Part shown: one piece after another, positions 56,003 through 64,000 of the stretch
How the letters are laid out: the number at the start of each line of letters is the position of its first letter
Position numbering within the stretch: the stretch's first letter is position 1
Assembly: GCA_037074705.1 (NCBI GenBank)
Contig: CM073590.1
Location: 35,921,895-35,985,894 of the forward strand
Direction: 5' to 3'
DNA from: Zhengitettix transpicula
Lineage: Eukaryota; Arthropoda; Insecta; Orthoptera; Tetrigidae
DNA length: 64,000 nucleotides
Program-made: the position numbers and the translations under genes
Notes under the pieces: generated by a model
Told to the model about the DNA's origin: nothing
Database searches by the model: none
What the model saw: the letters and a program-made list of their open reading frames with translations, nothing else

Positions 56003-57019
56003 AATACCAATTAAACAGGCTATTAATTGCTTTTAATATAATTGAATTGTTGGCGGTACGGGTGCTTACAGACGTCAATCGCAGCGGGTCTTTCTTTGGT
56101 AACAATGGAAACTGGAGACCGCGCGCTTAGAGAACTCAGTCTGCGTAGAGTCTACGTCGAGCCTGGGTAGAGAAAGGAAACATAAAAGCGTCTGCGGTGA
56201 GACGCGAAACGGTAGAGTCTTCGTCGAGAACTGGGACATGGCAGTTCGGTCCACGTAGAAAAATAAAAACAGTAAAAGTCTGCGGATCTAGAATTATGAA
56301 TAGGGCTATCTAGGAAGTACAACGGCGAGATATAATAGTTTACATAAAACGCAAGTAAACAGTTTTGACGGAGAGACTTATAAAATCGCAATTTAGAAGC
56401 AGAAGTTTTGCTTCACAAACTGAACTGATTTTCGCATAGAGAGACTTCAATGAGACCTACGTCCGGCAACTGGCTGAGGGTGGGCTAATCCAGGTTCCAG
56501 GATAGCAGAGATCCAGAGCAACTACCGTGTGTTCAAAATATAATGAGTATAATTAGTGTATAATGGCCTGTTTAGTGGGTGTTGACTTCAAGCTACAAGA
56601 GTCCGAACTGGTACCAGAAGCACTGTCGTGAGTACAAAATAAATTACTGTAAACGATTATTGAAGGGTATAGTCAGATTTCGTTCGCGTTTTTCTTTTCA
56701 TTCGTTTTCTTTTACTTTTGTATTTAATATTGTATTCCGTTAACTTCAATGAGTTTGGATTGTTAATATTTTAGTACATGGTATTTGTTCTTCCTATCAA
56801 ACCCAGTGGTGACCCTGAGATAAAGAGAAATTCGACGTCGTTGATAGTAAAAATATAAAGCTGTATTAATAAAATAAATTTTGAAATATTTGATTGTTAA
56901 ATTGATGGAATTCGGCAAAGCAGGGCTTATAATGTGTAACTTTCAAGAATAAATTTTTAAATATTAATTAATTTTTTATTTAATTCCTATTAATTAAGAC
57001 CACCTTTTTAATCATTACA
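56000..57019 (+). mobile_element. Solo LTR, family L, in (TA)n
   Basis: It begins TGTAATACCAATTAAACAGG and ends TTTAATCATTACA. ATAT flanks both sides (55996-55999, 57020-57023). Landmarks: GAACTGGTACCAGAAGC, GTGAGT at 56628-56633, AGTCAGATTTCGTTCGC and CAAACCCAGTGGTGACCCTG. Repeated GTAGAGTCTACGTCGAG-like pieces at 56140-56280 form its variable region. No internal retrotransposon region is attached. Confidence 0.85.
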
Positions 57020-57029
57020 ATATATATTA

Positions 57030-57135
57030 CGATTATGAACAATATGGCCAATAAACAGACCTCACAAGAATAAAAACAGGTACAACGTTTCTTCCACACA
57101 TTTGTGGACCTTCTCAAGTACACGAACAAGAATTA
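57030..57135 (-). mobile_element. Possible terminus of a second PLE family
   Basis: Minus strand: GTAC, then TTGAGAA (two core changes), helix TCCACA/TGTGGA, then GAAACGTTGTAC. GTAC after the cleavage position pairs perfectly with GTAC before the core. The layout matches the hammerhead at 9.25 kb although the sequence is otherwise different. Confidence 0.4.
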
Positions 57136-57819
57136 CTCTTTCTGATTGTTATTCACGATGAAAATATTTATTTCCTCATAAATAGTATCAACAAAAGCCA
57201 TGAAGGAAAGAAACTACGGAACTCCGTCTTTCTTGATGTAGCACTAGCTTTTTATGAAATCTGGCAAATTGGTCTCTTATACCAAATAAAAATAGTTTTT
57301 TATATTCCGTAATACCATACATTCCGTAAGACCATACATATCACATCGAGACTTCTAAATTAAACACAACACTTATTCCAATTATCACCCAGTTCAGTCA
57401 GGGGTACCTTAAGGAACAGTGTTTGGACCGTTGCTCTATGTAATCTATCATTATGACCTTCCAACTGCAAAAAATAAAAGTATTGCAACATTCGGGGAGG
57501 CTACTACCTTGTTATCAGTAAATTCTTATCCAGTAGTTTATTGTAATATTTCATGGTGTAAAGAAATAATGTTCTAGTAGTTTGTTATAATTTAATTTCT
57601 GTAATATATGTGCAACCAGAGATAACAAAAAGCGAGTATCAGACCTTTGTAAATAACGTACAAAAGTATTAAAAATTTATGATTGTGTTTGGGAAAGAAA
57701 AACTTTGAAGAACCATCTAGAGATTTAATCGAAGTATCTGTAAGTAATATAGAAACTGAATTTACTTTAATTTTCTGCGCGCATATTAGACCTACTCCAT
57801 CTCAACCTGTTATTTAACT
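57136..57819. other. Unassigned AT-rich sequence
   Basis: Nothing recognised before the jockey-type fragment begins. Confidence 0.4.
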
Positions 57820-58320
57820 GGATTAAAGAATAGAAAATGAAGTTAAATGATGATCAAATCCATGGAAGTTACAATCACTAGAAGAAGGGTCGTCTGGCTC
57901 CGGTCTTTTTGATCAATATTCAAATTCCAGAAGAATTGAAGTAAAGTACCTAGGATTACACCTGGACCAGAAAATGACTTGAAAGATACATGTAAAAGTG
58001 AAAATATGAAATTCAGAGTGATGACTTGTTTAATGGGAAGGAGATCAAAACCATCACTGGATAATAAAGTACGGTCCATATTAAACCCATATGGACATTC
58101 GGCATACAATTATGGGGATGCACAAAGCCCTCGAATCAAAAAATTATTCAAATAATCCATCACTAACGCACCATGGTTTGTATCGAACTTCACCCGGCAC
58201 GATGATCTCAACATATCATTCATTACCGAAGAAATTAATATATTATTCTTGGAATGTATCGAAGGACACGATAATGAACTAGTAGCAGAAATAATCAATC
58301 CTCCAGAGGTATAGGGAAGA
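57820..58320 (+). pseudogene. Jockey-type reverse transcriptase fragment (thumb and downstream region)
   Basis: Plus-strand frames give NWIKEWKMKLNDDQ-like sequence, a degraded LRRG-type block, IQIPEEL, VKYLGLHLDQKMT*K near 57925-57975, LMGRRSKPSLDNKV, ITNAPWFVSNFTRHDDLNIS and FITEEIN. These are the ordered landmarks of insect jockey-clade ORF2 downstream of the polymerase active site (YLGxxLDxxLxW, a lysine-rich linker, IxNAPWYxxN, DLxI). Several frameshifts and in-frame stops separate them. The catalytic RT core, endonuclease and C-terminal CCHC are not present, so this is an internal relic. Confidence 0.82.
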
Positions 58321-59768
58321 CTCGGATGAATGTGATCAACGGACTTGATGCACAACACGAACTAAATAAACTAAACCTAACAATAGCATACTATGGAATG
58401 GACGATTACAATGAAACTGTTGTAGATTTATATTAACAGACAAATAAATAAATAAAAAATAATAATACTTTTGAGGCTGAAAAGAGTCTCCATTTCTATC
58501 TATCATATCTAATATCCAAGAGTTCACTAAATCTATCAACCGGCGCCGTACTAACTTTATTACTTCGATTCTTCCATATTTAAGGAACTGTTCCACTGGA
58601 GGATGAGGTAAAAAATAGTATCAGATTTGTGGTATGACAGTTTCGTAGTAGGCATGGTTGGATAATCAGGAACATATTTTTATTGGTAACTAATTTTGAC
58701 GGTCAATTTCAACTGTAATTGCAGTACAGTCAACAGGTTACGGCGGTGACAAGGTAGTTTGAATTCGTTCTGAAATGAATTATATCTAAACTGAACGCTG
58801 CAAACTCCGATCACCGAGGATGATACAACATTTGTGTGAATTCGTAAATAATCTGCGTTTGATTCTGTTGAGGAGGGGAGTTGTGAGGGCGTTAATGGAT
58901 TGCAGCTGAGACGCGTGGTCGGCGACAGGCCGCGTCAGCCAAGCTCCCCCGGCCCGTCGTTTATAATGCAGGATTAGCCACATGCCAGGGGCAAGGAAAG
59001 CAAATGCGTGATGAGTTTGCGGCCCCTAAATTTATGGCGGATTATGCGATTTCATTCGAATAATGCTCGAATGTCGATCCGTGAGAAATATTCTGCGTGG
59101 GGAAAAGCTCTTATTTATACAGGAATGGTCTCATAAACCTGTACGGAAAAAAAAGTCTGCAATCAACACTATTTAAGTACTTACTTAATATTTCAACGAC
59201 CATTGAGATCACTGACGGTTTGTTTTTCTGATCACGGGTGAAAAAGGACGAATCTCATCGAATATTTTATACCCTTCCGCCTGCAGAACTATTTAAAATA
59301 CAAATATAGTAAACACATTGTCAAATAAGTATAAATATTAAAGATAATTTTAAATGTGTATTGATCACAACCTTATCTCAATACCAAGGTGGACGGCGTG
59401 GCCATGGGCTCTCCAATTTACCATGGAATTGCAAAAAAGATGGATGTTTGCAATTCTTAGAAATTCTGATTTTCAAGAAACCATGTGGAAAATTACGATA
59501 CGCAGTTTATAGGAGTGCGAGGCGTAATGGATTGCATTATAATTAAAAATAAATAATGGCCACTCTTTTACATAGACCCTACACCAGATAAGACTCCGAA
59601 AACTTTACTTATGAGATCAATAATCTTATTATAATATTCTAGAATAACGGCTTCACTGAAGCTCAGATAAAAATGCATTTCGAAAAACCCATAATAAAGA
59701 AAGAGCAAAGGATGAATCGGCGCTGTTTGATACATCGCCGAGTATGGGAATGATTTTTTTTTGCCAAA
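58321..59768. other. Unassigned sequence with a GC-rich island at 58850-59070
   Basis: The island contains GGCCGCGTCAGCCAAGCTCC, GTCGTTTATAATGCAGGATTA and CTAAATTTATGGCGG. It is single-copy here and has no convincing ORF. TTTATGG and GGATTA resemble homeodomain-type sites, but such short matches prove nothing. It could be conserved regulatory DNA. Confidence 0.4.
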
Positions 59769-60509
59769 TCTATATAATAAAATAGCGTGTATATTTGTTT
59801 GTATTTACGTTGTTCTTTATACAAATTTTATCGCGTGGACAGAATTTAACAAAAATTGGTATATATATTCTGCCAAAATTGAGAACCGGTACTGTGGGGG
59901 TGAGAAACCCCTAGAATAAACGTGGAAATAATTATAATTGAAATAAGTTACGAATTAGTGTTAAATTACTGCGCGAGAACGATGACGTCATAATTTTTCA
60001 AGACATTGACGCATCCTAAATATAGTTCTGTATTTCGTAATGAAATAAAGCAGAAATATTTTTATTTAATATAAAGTATACATGTGGAAAGAATTATAAT
60101 TAAAAACCGTGATCATAAAATATTAAATTTCTGCACGCCAAGAGACAATGACGTCACGCGAGAGAAAGACGTTACTACGCAACGAACAAAGGAGATTATT
60201 AGGAATTAAATAAAGCAGAAATATTTTCTTTAAATAAAAAGTATAATTTTATACAGCAATATTCCATCGAATGATAATAAAGAAGAATACTAATTACTTT
60301 ACCATCCTTGGGGAAAATGTAAGTTAATTTTCGCGCTGTATTAGTTGTGAGTCTAGCTAACAATTTCATCAATGTAATATTTCGTAATGTATGAAGACTG
60401 AGTGACGATTATATCCTGAAATACTCAAGGAATATATTTAAGTAATCAATTAAATACTTTTTCGAGTTTATATAAATAAGTACACGAGCAACGCCGGGCA
60501 CCTAGCTAG
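59769..60509 (+). mobile_element. Helitron-like element, first of a tandem pair
   Basis: It starts TCTATATAATAAAATAGCGT after an A and ends GCCGGGCACCTAGCTAG. The 5' part has TTTGTTTGTATTTACG and TTCTTTATACAAATTTTATCG, equivalent to the 5' region of the minus-strand array family (TTCGTTATACAAATCTACACC). It has no coding capacity and is 741 bp long. The end of this copy is immediately followed by the TC of the next. Confidence 0.85.
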
Positions 60510-61262
60510 TCTATATAATAAAAAAGGGAGTATATTTGTATGTATGTATGTTTGTATTTACGTTGTTCTTTATACAAATTTTATCGCGTGGACAGAATGC
60601 AACAAAAATTGGTATACGTATTCTGCCAAAATCGAGAACCGGTACTGTGGGGTTGAGAAACCCCTAGAATAAACGTGGAAATAATTATAATTGAAATAAG
60701 TTACGAATTAGTGTTAAATTACTGCGCGAGACGATGACGTCATAAGTTTTCAAGACATTGACGCATCCTAAATATAGTTCTGTATTTCGTAATGAAATAA
60801 AACAGAAATATTTTTATTTAATATAAAGTATACATGTGGAAAGAATTATAATTAAAAACCGTGATCATTAAATATTAATTTACTGCGCGTCAAGAGACAA
60901 TGACGTCACGTGAGAGAAAGACGTTACTACGCAACGAACGAAGGAGATTATTAGGAATTAAATAAAGCAGAAATATTTTCTTTAAATAAAAAGTATAATT
61001 TTATACAGCAATATTCCATCCAATGATAATAAAGAAGAATACGAATTACTTTACCATCCTTGGGGGAAAATCTAAGTTAATTTTCGCGCTGTATTAGTTC
61101 TGAGTCTAGCTAACAATTTCATCAATGTAATATTTCGTAATGTATGAAGACTGAGTGACGATTATATCCTGAAATACTCGAGGAATATATTTAAGTATTC
61201 AATTAAATACTTTTTCGAGTTTATATAAATAAGTACATGAGCAACGCCGGGCACCTAGCTAG
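60510..61262 (+). mobile_element. Helitron-like element, second of the tandem pair
   Basis: It is nearly identical to the first copy; the main difference is a longer TATGTATGTATG tract at the 5' side. It ends CACCTAGCTAG at 61262 followed by T. The pair as a whole therefore sits as A|TC...CTAG TC...CTAG|T with no TSD, which is what a rolling-circle tandem product would leave. Confidence 0.85.
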
Positions 61263-62700
61263 TATAACATAAAATCGAATTTTCAGCTAAAAAAAAATTG
61301 AAACAAATTCAGGGTTTGACGATAGACGATATTGGTTTAAAAACAGCTGGGGTTTAAATGTCACTTCTGACAGGAGTATATCGGACAAACGGTACGAAAC
61401 AGTGTTGTATTGAACACCGAAGACATATTCGTCTGAAACAGACAGATAAATCTGCGGTGAACGGACGTACACCGATGAAAAAACAGAAGATGTTTTTAAA
61501 TGTACTAACATTTTAACCTCACGAGATGTTGTCTGGATAGTGTTATGATGGAAGAAATCGAATTAAAGACATAAGAATCTTAGTTCCAAATTAGTACGGC
61601 ATGGGATTCAATCATGACCGGCCATCTCCTAACACCATGACTCAAATATCGGTGAACATATTAACCAGCGACGTATTTTGACCGCCCGTGGCACGAGCAG
61701 AGAAGCTCCCGCCACCCTGCCGGCCCACAGTACCGATCCACAATCCTGACCGCTGAGCGAGCAAGTATAATCAGTCTTGGTTTTAACATTAAGTGAATGT
61801 AATACAAGTTTAATGTATAATATTTCCGAAACTTATCTGGATTTATAATTTCTATGTCTATGTTAATATGAAAACTGTTCCAATTAACAGTGATCCGTTT
61901 AATAAATATGCTTAGAAATGATCAATTAAGATACAAATTTTTAACAGTTATATTCATCTGAAGTTCTTAACTAAATGAAAACCTCTTTAGATATAAATGT
62001 ATTATTAATCAAAATTTTTAACGTTATAAAAGAAAAAAAATACTCATAGTTTCATCCCTAATTTATTAGGACCTCTTCAGGTGTTGTAAAGTCAAATAAA
62101 TTATCAAATTTCAAAATCCGTGTTTCTAAAAAGTCCAACAAAGCAATAAATGTAATGTTCGTTCCAATGATTCGACCATTAACGTAAACAAATGATACTA
62201 ATAATTTAAATAGAATTTAAGATTCCCTATCGTTCTAATCCATTTTAAGTAATTTATTTTCCATTGTCTCTTTAAACTTAACAATACTCTCTCAACAGGT
62301 GTAAACATAACAGAATTTTCGCCTGCAATATGTGGGCAAATCGCATCTAAGAAATTTATGTCCACTACATTTAATTGTAAGTAATGTTCAATAAATTTTT
62401 AACTAATTGTATTATAAATTATCATGTTTGTAAAAATCATGCTTTATTGGATTTTGAAATTAGTTAATTTAATGGACTTTACAGCACATGTAGAGGTCCT
62501 ACTAAATTAGGGATTAAACTTTGAGAATGATTTTCTATTCTAACGTTTATAAATTAATTTTTTTTATTAACTCCTTTTCCTTCCAATCTGTCGTATACGG
62601 ACAATAAGTAATTTGCATGACTATTGAATGAATACTACACGACAATAACTTGGAGGAGGTGCTTCCTGTGAAGGCACTCCTTTAGTGTATATCTTTAGTT
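61263..62700. other. Unassigned sequence with a GC-richer patch
   Basis: 61590-61760 is GC-rich. On the minus strand GCTCGCTCAGCGGTCAGGAT and CATGATTGAATCCCATG weakly resemble Pol III boxes but are too far apart for a tRNA. The rest is AT-rich without signals. Confidence 0.35.
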
Positions 62701-62704
62701 GGAT

Positions 62705-63010
62705 ATCTAATGTCAATAGAATAATTACTGCTGGTTGAACCTGTACAGTAGATCATTCGGCTTGAATCGTTTTAATCGATTATTTTTAGATATACAAAAA
62801 CAGCCTTCACTGTACAGCAGACAAACGAACTGGGAGGATTTCAGAACAACTTTAGACGAACTAATTAACTTAAATAAATCCTTGAAAAAACCAGAAGAAC
62901 TAGACGTCGCAGTTGTTAATTTTACCAAATCAATTCAAGACGCAGCTTGGAAAGTTACACCAGTTCACAATAGAGCTACACTAAAAGAAAAATGTCCTGG
63001 AATCTGCAGT
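62705..63010 (+). pseudogene. Jockey-type ORF2 fragment: endonuclease-to-RT linker
   Basis: The frame within the 159-codon ORF at 62735-63214 contains PSLYSRQTNWEDFRTTLDEL, NLNKSLKKPEELD and NFTKSIQDAAWKVTP. This order (P-x-L-x-N-x-x-TNW-x-x-F, L-x-T/K-PE-x-x-x-AV, F-T-x-x-I/V-Q-x-AAW-x-x-TP) is the conserved linker between the apurinic endonuclease and the reverse transcriptase of jockey-clade ORF2. After about residue 85 the similarity fades, and the remaining open frame is probably not ancestral. The methionine is not a real start. Neither catalytic domain is present. Confidence 0.78.
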
Positions 63011-63214
63011 CATCTGACCACGACGGAGATGAATTTCGCAGAAACTTTGTGTTTTAATAAACAATTGACGCAGTTGATAAACCGATATCATTTATTAAAT
63101 AAGGAAGGCCTACGTTATTTGATTAAATCAGATGTTAAGTCTCCTGCTAAAAATTGCAGTGGAATTAGGCAATTTTTTAAAAAAACAAATTATGTAACTT
63201 TAATTATTTTATAA

Positions 63215-64000
63215 AATTACCCAGGTCAAGAAGCTGGACAAACAATTACTTCCCCATCCAAATGTGATTGCCGAGTGTCTGTGTCGCAAAATGTTGACAT
63301 GTCTCTTGACTGCAGAGTCTCGATTGTTAGGCTAAGCTGAGTAATTGCTGTTAGTGTTTCTGGATTTTAGTGGCGTCAGGAGATGGGAGTGAGATGTTTG
63401 GAAATACGTATTGGACTCGTGGAAGAGTAGACAGCAGTTTTTCTCTTGATTTCTACCAGTTCATTTGTTAGTTTACTGATATTAGGAAGAGTAAGCTTTA
63501 ATCCAGAAATTTTGATGTGTTGTTGCCATAGAAAGTAGGTGTTCAAATTCAAAATACATTGGTGTAGTAGGAGTGTCACAGCACTAAAACACATGCAACA
63601 GTTAATATCGACCGCTATAATATCAGATAAAAACTTTCCACTTAAGTATTCAAACAAAAATTTGTAAATATATGTCATAACAATTGCCTAACAACTAAAT
63701 AACCCACAGAAAAATATATTAGCGTTTGATTATAATCTATAATAAACTTTTGATCAATTGTGTAAAATTAAAGTGAAAATAAATTATATAAAAATTATTA
63801 ATTTGACATGCAGACCAAGAAGTTATAAAATCAATATTTATTGAAAAGTAACGTCTTTGACAATCATTTCCTACATCAAGGTGTTTTCTGAAGTACAATG
63901 AAATTACTTGAGTGGGTTTTATCTTTGTGAAAATGGGCAAATAAATTTTTTAAACTTATTGTATATTATGAAAAGGGTTTCTAGTGCTTACCCACAGTCG
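63215..64000. other. Unassigned AT-rich sequence
   Basis: A 100-codon minus-strand ORF at 63376-63678 has no recognised motif. Nothing else was seen. Confidence 0.4.

Noticed and set aside
61590..61760. tRNA-derived SINE on the minus strand
   Set aside because: The A-box-like and B-box-like sequences are too far apart and weak.

Overview
This is an AT-rich eukaryotic window with no operons, no ribosome-binding-site-driven ORFs and no complete host gene that I can recognise. The transposon set (mariner, jockey-type non-LTR elements, Penelope-like elements with GIY-YIG and hammerhead motifs, LTRs inserted at ATAT, Helitrons with AT-specific insertion) points to an arthropod, most probably an insect. 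I cannot name the species. The window reads as intergenic or intronic DNA built mostly from mobile-element layers. Nearly all short ORFs are by-products of repeats that happen to be open on one or both strands.

Left third (1-25.9 kb). Many copies of a poly(A)-tailed repeat of about 560 bp (called family P here) are scattered through it. One copy has an exact 11-bp target-site duplication (TSD) and another insertion is a head-to-tail dimer inside a single TSD. Interleaved are terminal segments of a Penelope-like element (PLE) carrying hammerhead-ribozyme-like motifs, tRNA-like Pol III repeats, two solo LTRs, a dead mariner transposase, a jockey-type C-terminal fragment and an open two-strand segment at 10.5-10.7 kb that I do not recognise.

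Centre (26.0-43.1 kb). A 17-kb array of Helitron-like elements, all in minus orientation, has 5' termini (TCTTATAAATAAA plus a TATGTTTG-type microsatellite) and 3' termini (GGCACCCAGCTAG) meeting head to tail. The array has ten 5' ends but only four recognisable 3' ends. It holds about 24 copies of a 281-bp unit rich in palindromes. A second, shorter tandem Helitron pair lies at 59.8-61.3 kb in plus orientation.

Right third (43.1-64 kb). There are four LTR copies (one truncated), a PLE with recognisable reverse transcriptase and GIY-YIG endonuclease between long inverted termini (46.4-48.3 kb), more family P copies, two jockey-type coding fragments (57.8-58.3 and 62.7-63.0 kb) and three moderately GC-rich single-copy islands (44.8-45.3, 52.15-52.4, 58.85-59.07 kb) that could hold regulatory DNA or exons.

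How the parts relate. Insertion order can be read in places: a solo LTR at 16226-17122 splits an old Helitron unit into two matching halves, and an LTR fragment ends the Helitron array at 43.12 kb. The most interesting signals are the hammerhead motif with its palindromic minimal stem III in the PLE termini, the Helitron array architecture with its palindrome-preserving units, the conserved splice-donor-like GTRAGT inside all five complete LTRs, and the dimeric family P insertion.
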